From: Bidens hawaiensis
Lineage: Eukaryota; Streptophyta; Magnoliopsida; Asterales; Asteraceae
Direction: 5' to 3'
Assembly (NCBI GenBank): GCA_021521415.1
Contig: JAIQDT010003584.1
Coordinates: 61,823-125,822 of the forward strand
Length of the DNA: 64,000 bases
Each line of letters begins with the position of its first letter. Position 1 is the first letter of the stretch. The notes beneath the pieces are model-generated. The model searched no databases and had not been told where the DNA came from. It was given only the letters and a program-made list of their open reading frames with translations. Of this stretch, positions 12,193 through 23,700 are shown piece by piece. Both the position numbers and the translations under genes were made by a program.

Positions 12193-12968
12193 TTGACCAT
12201 AAAAGTCAAATGAGCTAAAATTTCTAAAGTGGACCACCATTAAAACCCATGATGATTTTACACTCCATCAACACAAAGTTCTACTGATATGACCTAAAAA
12301 AATATAGACTAATGTGGAGATCGAATTCCCTAAAAACCCCCGAATTTATTGACGGACACCACCCCATTTGTGTACCTCAAATTTTATATTATCCGTTTTT
12401 TGCTATGGTAACATAACGAAAACTAACCGAATGTCAATTTTGTTTTTAGTTCCGGTGTCCTAACGAACGTGACGGAAACCAACCAAATTCACGTAGGCTC
12501 GTCGCATATTGTTTTAAATCCGGTACTGTAACGCACGTAAACCAACCGAATACCAATTTTTTTTTTTGTTTTATTGCGTACATCATCGTCTCAACGCCCG
12601 AGATCAACAAGGCTCGGGTGTTCCCAACGTCCAGGTTTTAACGACCAACATCACCCATTAGTCCACCTCAATATTATATGTTTTTGTTTTTATTTTTGTT
12701 TTTAGTTACGATATCATAATACATGACACCGAAACCGATCAAATTTACGTCGACTTATCGCCTCAACGCCGTGGACCGACAACTCTTTGGTTTTACCAAC
12801 ATGCCCGCCGGGTAAAACCCTAGTTGACCATAAAAGTCAAATGAGCTAAAATATCTAAAGAGGACCACCATTAAAACCCATGATGATTTTATACTCCATC
12901 AACACAAAGTTCTACTGACATGACCTAAAAAAAATATAGACTAACGTGGAGATCGAATTCCCTAAAAA
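11717..12968. repeat. Tandem duplication of about 620 bp
   Basis: Copy 1 (11717-12336) and copy 2 (12341-12968) align along their whole length, from cgaatttaccgacgg / cgaatttattgacgg to gaattccctaaaaa. Both copies include the Helitron 3' end plus about 140 bp of sequence beyond it (gttgaccataaaagtcaaatg onward), so it is a segmental tandem duplication rather than two insertions. Confidence 0.88.
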
Positions 12969-13172
12969 TAAATCATTATCATCGTATTCAGTAAATCTCA
13001 CCAATAACAAAGCTATGGAAGGGTATGAGGAGGGTAAGATGTAGATAGCCTTACCTCCACCCCTAAGAATAGAGAGGTTGCTTTCGGTGAGATCCAGGGC
13101 TCGATAGTAGTTTTGCATCAAGCCTTGAACATAAGGCACACATAACACTCAACCACTCGGTCACCGGTTGAT
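12965..13172 (-). mobile_element. tRNA-derived SINE (Au-like)
   Basis: On the minus strand an A-box-like GTGACCGAGTGGTTGAG near the 5' end is followed by a B-box-like GTTCAAGGCTT. The body contains CAACCTCTCTATTCTTAGGGG, GGTAAGGCTATCTACAT and GAGATTTACTGAATACG, which resemble the conserved body and tail of the plant Au SINE family. There is no tRNA cloverleaf and no ORF. The exact ends are uncertain by about 10 bp. Confidence 0.6.
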
Positions 13173-13240
13173 TAGTGCATATACCTTATTATTTCGGCCA
13201 TCAACGCCACCGCATGATGCTTGATTAACCTTCCACCATT

Positions 13241-13280
13241 TTTAACGTTATTTTCACAAAATTAGTAAAATAACGTTAAA
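13241..13280. repeat. Perfect 14-bp inverted repeat
   Basis: Arms tttaacgttatttt (13241-13254) and aaaataacgttaaa (13267-13280) around a 12-nt loop, in otherwise featureless sequence between the SINE and the hAT element. Confidence 0.8.
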
Positions 13281-13419
13281 ATTAGTGAAATTTCATTTTT
13301 GCCCACCCGAGTGGCCAAACATAAATACATTATATGTGCGCACCACAATCAGGACGTATTCCCTAAAAACAAAGCTACCAGAATGTTATAAGATGGTAAA
13401 ATACTAAACTCATTATTAC

Positions 13420-14843
13420 CAGGGGCGGCCCGGGGGTGTGCGAGACGCACCCCCGGCCGGGGCACGTAAGTTTTGGGGGGCCGAACATCTCCTGTTAATC
13501 GGAGTTCTTAACCGAGAAGCATCTGTGTGGTTTGACCCTTTATATTATCATCTTTTTACCTAAATTAAGAAAGGAAAACAAAGATACAATCTAGATGCTT
13601 TTTTTCGGAGGCCGGCAAAGCTTGACTGTAAACTCTTAAGAAGAAGAAGAAGAAGAAGAGATAAAGAGCAGAGGAGGCATATTTAATGTTACATATTATA
13701 TATTATACTATGTTTAAGGCTGTTCACGAACCGAACCGAACCAAACGTGGACATGTTCATACTTGGTTTGGTTTGTAAGCGAGCCGAACTGAGCGGAATG
13801 AATTTAAAGAAACAAGCGATATTTTAATGCTTGAACTTGGTTCGGTTTGAAACCGAGCGGCTTGGTTCGGCTTGGTTTTGCTTGGTTTCGTATAAAGTTT
13901 CCAATTTTAAATTTCTAAAACTTTAAAATATCATTAATTCAAGACTTTTAACTCTAAATTGTCTAAAGTTCCACCTTTAAAATGTATAAAACTCAAAGTT
14001 AACAACAAAACATATATAAAACGAGCGGCTATGGTTTAAATTTGAACTTTAAATTCAACACAAAAGATTGAAATTTTAAAAACTTTTGTTTTTAAACCGA
14101 ACCGATCCGGACGGCTCACTTCCAAACCGAGCAGAAATCGAACAAGCATTTTTCGAGCAATTTTCGAGCGAACGACGAACAAGCGGCGAACATTTTTAAC
14201 AGCCCTAACTATGTTTTATGTTCATTTTTCGAGATAATATAGCCTAGTTGTTGAGTGCAAATAGTCACCTAGGCTACCATGGTCCTTGGCATGCTAAGTT
14301 TGCCAATTTTAAATAAATTTATATTATTTACTATATAGTTAAAACGAGATATGAATTTTGTTGTTCAAATATTAAGAGATCATTTATTAAGGTGCCGTAT
14401 ATATTATATAATAACTTGTTGTCTTTTTTTACGTTCTACAGAACGATGAGTCTAAGTTATGAAACACAAAAATAGTTCATGTTGTTTATTTTAAATTAAA
14501 TATATTAGTTTTATACTTGTCCCTTTTTTGTTTTAGTTATATTTCACCATTAACTTTTATTTTAACATGTCATTTAAAATCTTTTAAACAATTTTAAAAA
14601 ATTGAGTTTATATTAAAATAACTATAATAATTACAATAAGTTTTGTATTAATAACTCGTATAAACATTAAGTTTTAGGGTTTCGAAAATTTGGGTAATAT
14701 ATTCATATTATATATATTTTTTATTGTTATAACTTTAAGCGTCGTTTAAAAAAATGAGCTTATATTTTTTGTTATTCGTCAAAACCTATGGGCCTTTTTA
14801 TTTCGGCTCGACCATGGTATTTAAATTCTCGGAGACGGCCCTG
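13420..14843. mobile_element. Non-autonomous hAT element with an internal hAT insertion
   Basis: Ends are CAGGGGCGGCCC (left) and GGAGACGGCCCTG (right), imperfect inverted repeats starting CAGGG. It is flanked by a perfect 8-bp duplication, attattac (13412-13419 and 14844-14851). The left end carries a GC-rich hairpin (ccgggggtgtgcgagacgcacccccgg region). No transposase ORF. After removal of the inner MITE it is about 0.92 kb. Confidence 0.85.
13715..14207. mobile_element. hAT MITE nested inside the larger hAT element
   Basis: Ends TAAGGCTGTTC and AACAGCCCTA form imperfect inverted repeats. The flanking 8-bp duplication actatgtt (13707-13714 and 14208-14215) is perfect. The interior is rich in cgaaccgaacc and ggtttggtt words. 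Non-coding. Confidence 0.87.
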
Positions 14844-14851
14844 ATTATTAC

Positions 14852-15333
14852 TGAATAATTCGTTCAATGTATAGAGAACAGAAATACTCCTCAAATAATA
14901 AGATAAACATGCGTTTTTGGAAAATCCAACTTTGTGAATTAATTGGCATAGATATTATTATGCAAGTTGATGGTCAAATATCTGATTCAATTAAATGATG
15001 CGCAACAAGTGCAATTTCGGGGTACAATGTATGGAACAAGAGGTACAACATATTACAGCATGAAAAATATGAAATTAAATAGATTAAACTTATAGGAGAC
15101 ATCAGAGTAGATTGATAGGGTTGAGATGTAGACATTCGTATTAAATGCAATTTAAAATTAGGTTCAAACACGATAAATACACCAACAGTATGATTAATAC
15201 TGGTGCCACCACATACTCGTTACGTTATGCGCGTGTTTGTTTAAATGTTGAGGATTGGTTTTAAAATGACGTACGATTATTGTCCCCCCTCACAATAAAC
15301 ATCTTCTATTTTTAGACAATCAAAGCATATTAT
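14852..15333. other. Intergenic, nothing recognised
   Basis: About 480 bp between the hAT element and a retrotransposon LTR. No coding signal, no repeats visible. Confidence 0.5.
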
Positions 15334-16347
15334 TGTTCGGATCGATTCTTTCACTATAAACTCGTAACCACAAATATAATTAACAAGACGGATTACGAAA
15401 TAACGAACGTGAAAACCCCTTGATTAAAACTGACGGAAACAATAACAATCAAAGTGTTGCTTTAGTAACACAAATCTAACAAACACGCTATAAACTTAAA
15501 ATATTTCCATTAATATTAATCAGTGAAAATACAAGGAAATATCTTTAGGGTTTCAGGAATAATGTAAGGTGCGACTCCTTACTGTACAAAATATTCTGTA
15601 TACTTTGGAAAATGTGTAATCAGCATTTGTCATAAATATGACCTAGTATTTCCTTATATAGAAACCCTAATGATTGTTAAAGTATGTTTAAACATATTCT
15701 AAGTTATTACAAGTGTCAAATAGGTCTTCGAGTAAGCTTTTGTCTTTATCGAGTACGCCTTGTAATCCTTGAGTGTGCTTGAACAGTTCTCCGAGTAAGC
15801 TTTTACTTTAAATATTTTCTGAAGAGAATATTCTTCAAGCAGACTTCAATCTTCATGATATAACCAAACTTTTCTCGGAAATACCCACGAGCAAACTTGT
15901 TCTTCTTGATCTCTTCAACCTTTTGTCAAAGACTTGTTCTAGCAAACTTAGTATGTTTGGGTACAGTAGCTTGCTCGAGGTTGAACTTTGCTCGTAGAAG
16001 TCCTTATAATAATTCCTTTAACTTCCTACAAGTGCGCTTGAGATCATCTTTATTGAAACCTTGCTCGACCCACCAAATCACTTGGTTTAAGCTTGGATAT
16101 GTTAAGAGTTTGCTCTAAAGCAAACCTTGCTCGACTGAAGAAAAACTTTGCTTGATGAAGTGAAGTTTGCTCGAGCCTAAAACTTAGAAGAACTCTAGAA
16201 GAAAACGTTACTCGAAATAAGATACATTGCTTGAGTAAGTGTAAAGCTTGCTCGAAGTGTCTGGTTTGCTCAGATTCCATACTTAGCATATTTCTGAGGA
16301 GGTTGAGAAGATTCCAATCTTCCTTGATCAGCACTTAATCGCAACAA
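15334..16347 (-). repeat. LTR of a copia (Sirevirus-like) element, left end
   Basis: On the minus strand it starts TGTTGCG and ends CGAACA, giving TGTT...AACA termini. A TATA box (GTTTCTATATAAGG) lies around 15652-15666. The U3 part (15700-16300) is packed with about fifteen ttgctcgag-like words. The base outside its start (16348 on) is a purine tract on the minus strand, as expected for a 3' LTR. An alternative inner end at 15431 (TGACGG) cannot be excluded. It does not resemble the LTR at 35988. Confidence 0.6.
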
Positions 16348-16357
16348 TCCCCCTAGA
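16348..16357 (-). other. Polypurine tract
   Basis: Minus strand CTAGGGGGAT immediately before the LTR start TGTTGCG, the usual plus-strand priming site of an LTR retrotransposon. Confidence 0.55.
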
Positions 16358-16548
16358 TTGGAACAAACTCAGATGTATCAAAACACCTCTAGATTACATA
16401 CAATTGTTTTAAAAATACACATCAAAATCTTAAAAACATTAAATTGGATTACTTAAAAGAAAATTTTCATATTCAAATTCCGCCTCAAGGGCATTATAAT
16501 CAAAATACATACTCAAAAATTTATAGGTAACCCACTCATTGATTACCT

Positions 16549-18927
16549 TCAGCTTCTTCTTTCATCCATTCTTCTTTCCAATCTTACAGCTGCTACCTTC
16601 TGTTGGAATATAGATATCTCCACATGAAATGGATTATCTTCTAGGAGGTCCCATTTAATGATATCATGTAAGTCATCCATATGGAGATATTCTAAATCAG
16701 AATCATCTTCAATAATGCCTAGAACAAGACCTTCAGAGTTTCTCAAGATGTAGCTATCAGTCTTCTTTTTATAGCTGATTCTTGCAATTCTTCCATTCCT
16801 CTGCACCTCTAAGTTTGGTCTGCTCATTCTTCTCTTCATGGTTATACACTCTTTCATGTTGTCAAAGGGATTAACAAACTTTTTGGTCTTGTCAAAAGAA
16901 ATCTATGCCATTCTGATCTCACTGAGCCTCTTCTGTCTTTTCTTCGTTTTTGCTTCAGAGTACTCCAACTTCCTCCTCTTATTCAATAAAGGAAAGCCTG
17001 TCCTTGCTTGTTCCTTTAAATACTTGGACAAGTCATTCCTTTGTGCACCAGCAAATCTATCTCTTTGTTGATAATCATATAGAGGTAGATATGCCAGTTC
17101 ATATAATTGTTCCCTGTTAAACTCTCTGAAATCATCTCTAAAGTTTATAGTTTTCAAAACACCACTCTTCATGATAACTTTTAAAGTTTTGGCCGGTCTT
17201 GGAATCATAGTAGAGATTCTTTGGTAAGTCCACAGTTGATAGTGGACGTTGTTCTCTTTGCAGACTGGACCTGGTGGTTGGAATGGGAACTCTTGATGTT
17301 GAAGCCATTGAAGAAAAATATCTTTGTGCTTGAGATCTTCTAACATGTCCCTTAGACTCAAAAATCTTGATAATGTTAGTCTTGCTCAACATCATCATGG
17401 ACAAATAATCAACACCTTCTCTGGACAAAATGTTTATCATTTCAATTGTTTCCTTGTCCATCTGTTCTTTTGAGGGTGACTGTGGTTCTTGGAACACATG
17501 CCTTTTGGGACTAGATTTAAGAATGAATTTATTTCTTTCATTTCTTCACTCACTTCAAATAACTCCTTCAGTTGTGACCTTCCCTAATTGTCAAAAACTC
17601 TGACATGCATCCCCTTCTTCAACATGATCTGCCTTAATATATCAATCTTTTCTTCATCTTCCCAAGGCTTCACATTTTTACTTTTCTCAGTGTCAGTTGG
17701 TCATGTTTCAATTTGTGGAATAAAGGAAGAAGATGCTTTTGTTTCTTCATTTATCTTTTGAGTTCTCATCTCCTCCTTATACTTTGCCAACTCTAATTCA
17801 TACAGTTCTTTTCTTTGAGTATTAGTCAGCTTACTCACATATGCACATACACCTCTTGTATCCATCTGCCTATCCAGCAATCATTCTTGTTATTTAGAGA
17901 GAACATTCTTCTTTTCTTTTTTCAATTCTCTCCCTTGCCTTATCAGCCAACCTTTTTCTTTCTTTGTCCGCTTTCTCTCTTTCGGACTTCTCCTTCTTTT
18001 CTCTTTCTCTTTTGTGTCTTGCTATAATTTTTTTCTTCTTCATACACTTTCTTTGATAAGGATTTAAACTTTGCTTCTACTTCTTTTTTTGTCAAAGATT
18101 CTACAATACCAAATCCAATTCCTTTTTCAACAAGGAAGCCTGCCTTTCCACCAAATCTCCTTAACACACTTGACTTTCTTTCCAATTCACCCTCTGCTTT
18201 CAATTCAACTCTTCTTTTCTCATTTTCTTCTTCTTTTGCTTTCAATGCTTTGCTTAGGTTTACAATTTCTTCATATGTCATATTGTTTAGTTGATCATCA
18301 GGGTACCTAAATTGTCTTAAATAAAACAAATGCAAGTTTAGTATCTTTATTTTTTCTTCCCTCATTTTCCTTTCATCCTCTCTCATTTTATCCAACATAT
18401 GATCAAGATCTTCATCAGAAATATTCTTGATAGCTTCAAAAACCATCCCATGCCTTATTAATGCAATGATCCTTGGATCTTGCCTCCTTAGCTCTTCCAT
18501 CATGTCTTCAATATTTTCAAAATTTACATCAGTCAAAATAATTAGAGGTGAACTATGTTCAACCTCCTTTTCTTTTTCTCCTTCCACTTCCTCATCTTCC
18601 TTTAGATCAGATAGATCCTCCAGTTCCCCTATTTGAGGTTCATTGAGATCCATATTTTCATTAAGTTCACAGGCCTCTAGTTTCACCACTTGCAGTGGTA
18701 CTGCATGAATGAGTTCTTATTTAGTTTTCTACTTTTAATTTTCTGTATTCATCTTCTTTTTATGAACTTTCCTCTTCTTAATAGTCTCTTCAAAATTTGG
18801 AATGTTCTGCTCAAATCTTTTCCTCTTTCTAGCAGACCTAATGTCTTCAAGTAATTTAGCTAACACCTTATTAGATGAAGCTTTGACCATCTCATCCTGT
18901 ATTTCTTTCCATCATAATTAACCACCA
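16549..18927 (-). pseudogene. Decayed additional (env-like) retrotransposon ORF, C-terminal half
   Basis: Four open stretches in shifting frames on the minus strand (17943-18689, 17138-17497, 16903-17361, 16549-16857) belong to one former reading frame. The first is highly acidic and then Lys/Glu-rich (EGEKEKEVEH, LDHMLDKMREDERKMREEK), consistent with coiled coils. The later ones are basic, with Thr/Ser-rich linkers. This type of large ORF after pol is common in Sirevirus-like copia elements of Asteraceae; its function is unknown. The frame is interrupted by frameshifts, stops and, at 18928, by a solo LTR. The other half lies at 26785-28753. Confidence 0.6.
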
Positions 18928-19575
18928 TGTAACATCCCGAAATTTCCAAAATAATGTTAATTAAACTATAAAATATTGGAGGGAAAGTTTACTCGGGTTA
19001 ACGAGAAATAATTAAATAGAGTAGGAGTTGGTATGGGTTGGGCTAGTGTTGGGTAATGGATATGGGTTATGAACTTGGGTTATGAAGGAAAGAGGGAAGG
19101 ACCATGGGCCTAAGCCCATGATCCATAATATATAAACCTTAAATCACCATTTAATCCTTCATTTTCTCATATTCCATACATCACCAAAACACACACTTAG
19201 CTCTCTCTCATTCGACCTTCTCTCTCTAGCCGAAGTAAAAGAAGAATTTATTTCCGACCCGAGGTAATGATAGTATGATGTTGTTTATACTCAAACCGGT
19301 TAGATTTAGTCACGAAACAACGAGCCGACACCGTTAAACCGTTGAAGTCACGAGATCCGGGTGGAATCTAGTATAAACCAAACCTAAGATGAGCTTAGGG
19401 ATCACCCTAGCTCAGATCTGGATCGAACGGGACGAAAAACAGTGAAAACGGTGGTGAAACGGCTAAGATATCGTTTTTCCGGCGATATTCCGGTTTTCCG
19501 GCGAAGGCGGCGCCGGAGTTGGGTGTACAAGGTAAGGATGTCAGAGAATGTTCTCTGACATTCTGACCTAACCCT

Positions 19576-19920
19576 AATTCGTTAACGGGAAGTTAACGAA
19601 CTAGAGTTAATTCGTTAGCGGAGAGTAACGAATTAGAAGTAATTCGTCAAGGTGATTCGCTAACGAACTAGCCTTAGTTCGTATCCAATTCGTTAAGGAG
19701 AAAGGTGACGAACTAACTCCAATTCATTAAGTAGTTCGTTAAGGAAGAACTGACGAATGAATCCCCAGTTCGTTGAGGGTTCAGTTCGTTAAAGAACCAG
19801 TTCGTTATAAAGGCCCAGTTCGTTATGAAAGATGACGAACTAGATTAACGAATCAGCTAAATAAGGATGACGAATTAGAATGTGACCTGGATAGAGAGTT
19901 AGAGTGTGATCTGATAACGA
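19576..19920. repeat. LTR-internal minisatellite with TTCGTTA units
   Basis: About twenty irregularly spaced ttcgtta/taacgaa words in both orientations within 345 bp of the solo LTR. The corresponding position in the related LTRs at 47745 and 51815 holds gcgaactta units instead. Confidence 0.8.
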
Positions 19921-20033
19921 ATTACACTTAATTCATTATAGCAAATGAGATGGCAAATTAGATAATAATTTGAAATCCTAATGGAAAATGTGATATGACA
20001 ATTAATAGAAATAAATTTTTTCCAAGCTGACCT

Positions 20034-20136
20034 GGCAGCTCAACCCCAGACAGGGGCTCTGTCCTTTGGACCCTGTTAGGGGCTGCCGCCCTTAGACCCC
20101 ACTGCCAGGGGCGCTGCCCCCGGACCCCTGTCCGTT
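20034..20136. repeat. Three GC-rich imperfect hairpins in the solo LTR
   Basis: Three consecutive units of the form cAGGGGctct..ggACCCTg, tAGGGGctgc..agACCCCa and cAGGGGcgct..ggACCCCTg, each able to fold on itself, in AT-rich surroundings. Similar GC-rich hairpin blocks occur in LTRs of other plant elements. Confidence 0.7.
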
Positions 20137-20703
20137 GAGGGATATAATTTAACTAGAAATACAGTGAGTAGTGATAGTTAATTGATACATGTAATTATTA
20201 AACAGTTAGCCGTGCACAGCTCAAGAAAGGAATAACCTTTAAAGGAGAACGTAACCGAGTTCAGGTGAGTTTCTAGCCCCATTCCTTGTTATGTTTTCGG
20301 GGCTGTGTGCATACTCGATGTGAAGTGTGAATACACTTACCTTAAGTGGTAAGTGCATGCTATAATGTTTGATGTGAAATATTTATGTATGTTATAAATG
20401 GATGTCTGTTGGTGCGTGAACGATCTTCGGATATTGCACGCGTAGACAGGGAAGGTTAGTCAGTGTGCGAACGATCTTTGGATATCGCGCGTACCGTCAT
20501 TCGGGAATGATCCCCAAGTGGTTATTTTTTTTGGGTAAAAGGGGGGTACCCAGGCTATTTAACAATAAGAACTGGCGTAATGACAAAGTATCAAAACGGC
20601 AACACAAAAAAAACACAACCACACACTAGCCGAGAGGCATACCACTCGCTAGCCAAAACTCACTAACACAGCCCAAAAAAACTACAAAAAAACAAAATAC
20701 ACA

Positions 20704-23700
20704 TTAGTCTTCAAAAATAGCATTAGGCAGCTTCCAAACTTCCATCCACTTCCTTGAGCCCGAACTTTGACTCGAGAGAAGTTTCAATCTGACGATGCCC
20801 ACAATAGCATCAATGATCTGACTGCAGTCCCTCTTTTGATTTTTGAATAGTCTTAGATTCCTTTCCTGCCAAATCAGATAACAGCTCGCGGCTAGAGCGA
20901 GTTTAGCAGTAACCACATCCGCCGCTTTACTAGAAGCAAAAGATTCATATTTCACCAAGATATCACCCCAAGTATCAGAATAGGATTCGATCTTAGCAAA
21001 ACCACACACACCTTTCCAAACTTTGAGCGAGAATGAGCAACGAAAAAATAGATGATCATGAGAATCAGGCTGAATATCACAAAACGGACACACTTGGCTA
21101 ACATCATTTCTGGTCTCCCAATACCTTACCTTATCCTGAGTTTTTAAGCGTTTTTTAATGATCAGCCACAAAACAAACGCATGCTTTGGAATACAGTTAG
21201 GATGCCATACAACATTACACCAAGAGACCTTGCGATCCTTAAAACGAATAGCATGCCAAATATTATTAACAGAAAACTGAACAAACTTTCCATTCAAATC
21301 TTTGATCCAAACTTCATCACCTTTATGCTCTTGAATTGGGGGAAACTGCACTGATTGAAAAATAGAATTCCAATCATTCGGCCATCTCCAAACACCCTCC
21401 TCAACCAAATTAGAAACTTTGTCATATAACGAAAAACCCTCCCGGTGAATTGATCTAGCAGAAACCATATCAATCAGAGGACGAGGAGCACACCAGTTAT
21501 CATACCAGGCAGAAGTTGATTCACCATTCCCTAGTCGAAACCAGAAAAATTGTCTCACCATTTGCCGAATTTGCAGAAGGTTTCTCCAAGTCCAAGACAT
21601 ATTACCTCGATTTTGAACAGCCCAGAAGCTTAAACCCCTCAGTTTATACGTATGAATCCATCTGACCCAAAGAGATTCCTTATTACTAAGCAATTTCCAT
21701 ACATGAGCAGACAAAAGCGCAACATTAAACTCGGAAAACCTTCGAATACCAAGACCACCTTCTGATTTAGGAAGGCATACAGCCTCCCAAGCCACTTTAG
21801 CTTTTCCCCGACAACTCTCCCCATTAGACCATAAAAATTTTCTCATAAGTCTTTCAATTTCAGTAATTAGTTTGGCCGGCAGAAGGAACATCATACCCCA
21901 GTAAATATGCATAGAAGAAACAACAGATTTAATTAATTGAAGCCTACCCGCAAAAGAAAAACTCTTATTTTTCCAATCAGCTAACCTTCCACGAACACGA
22001 TCCACTAAAACCCGACAATCCCTATAAGATAGACTTTTAGAAACCAGCGGAACACCAAGATACTTAACGGGCAAATTACCTTCAGCAAAAGGGGAGATAT
22101 TTAGAATAGCAAGTTTGATATGATTCAGAGTGTTGCAGAAAAAAGCAGTACTCTTGGGTAAACTAGGAGCCAAACCCGACACTTCCTTAAATTCCTCCAA
22201 CCCTCCCATAATAACTTGAATTGACACCGGATCTGCATGAAGAAAAATGAATAGATCATCCGCAAAACATAAGTTAACAATATCCAAGTCTTCACAATTC
22301 GGGTGATAAATAAAACCATCAGAATTTCGAATCCTACGCTTCAAAATAAGAGTGAGAACCTCCATAACTAGCGTAAATAAATAAGGGGATAACGGGTCCC
22401 CTTGGCGCAACCCACGTTTGCCCACGAAAAAACCATGCGGAATGCCGTTCACCAAAACTGAGAAAGAGGACGTGGCCACACAAGTCATGATCCAATTTAT
22501 CATTTTAGGATGAAACCCAAAACCAATTAAAATCCTCTTCAAGAACGACCAATCAACAGTGTCATAGGCTTTTTGAATATCCACTTTGAAAGCACAACGG
22601 GACGTACCTCGATCAAGGTGGTAACTATGCATCAACTCCTGGGCCAGTAAAATGTTGTCTGAAATATTCCTACCAGGAATAAAAGCCGATTGATTAATAT
22701 CAACTATGCCCTCCAACGAACCTTTAATGCGATTTGCAATGATTTTAGTAATACATTTATACACCACATTACAAAGAGATATAGGTCTATAATCTTTCGG
22801 GTAACGAGCATTTCCCACCTTTGGCAATAAGGAAAGAATAGTATGATTAACTTCTTTGAGCAATTTTCCCGAAATAAAGAAATCCTGCACCGCCAAAATC
22901 ACTAAAGGACCCACAATATCCCAAGAATTCTTAAAGAAAGCAGCTGAAAAACCATCCGGACCGGGAGCTTTATCATCACCAATATCAAACATAGCACCTC
23001 GAACCTCCTCAGCCGAAACGGGACCCACCATACTGTTAGCTTGAGTCGTCGAAAGTTTTGTACTAAAAAGATCATGATCATCCAACTCAGACACTGAACC
23101 CGCATTACCAAGAAAGCCTTTAAAATAATTAACTAAAACTTTAGCAACATCCTCCCCATGAAAAACATTTCCAGCCTCATCTTCAAGACAATCAATCTGA
23201 TTACGAGACTGATTAGCTTTGACTACTTTATGAAAATAAGCTGTATTCGAATCACCCAGCTTTAACCAATCCACCTTTGCCTTTTGTTTAAGAAACCGTT
23301 CCTCATCCAAAATAGCATCATTCAGCGCATTTACTAACGCAGCTTGTTCCTCACGCAAGGTAGGATTAAAAGGATCCGCATCAATACTCCTTTGAACAGA
23401 GTCCACTTCCATCCGCAATTTATTAACTCTAATGTGAAGATTACCCTTTTCATATAACAATTTACGGAGAGGTTTCTTCAAGTTTTTCAGCTTTTTAGTC
23501 AAAGAGAACATATAATAACCCTCTACCTCTATGTTCCATCCATCCCTAACCACCTTCTTAAAACCAGCATGCGAAATCAGAACATTCGAAAACTTAAAAG
23601 GCTTCGGACAGAATTTTTTAGACAACGGAATAGAGAGAATAGCCGGCGTGTGATCCGAAATTCTATATGGCTGAAACTCAACATAAGACCCCGGGAAATT

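Noticed and set aside
13060..13172. A functional tRNA gene
   Set aside because: A-box and B-box-like words are present, but there is no cloverleaf and the rest is SINE body.
18071..18636. Plus-strand frames rich in Leu, Phe and Ser
   Set aside because: Antisense of the Lys/Glu-rich additional ORF; composition explained by the complement.
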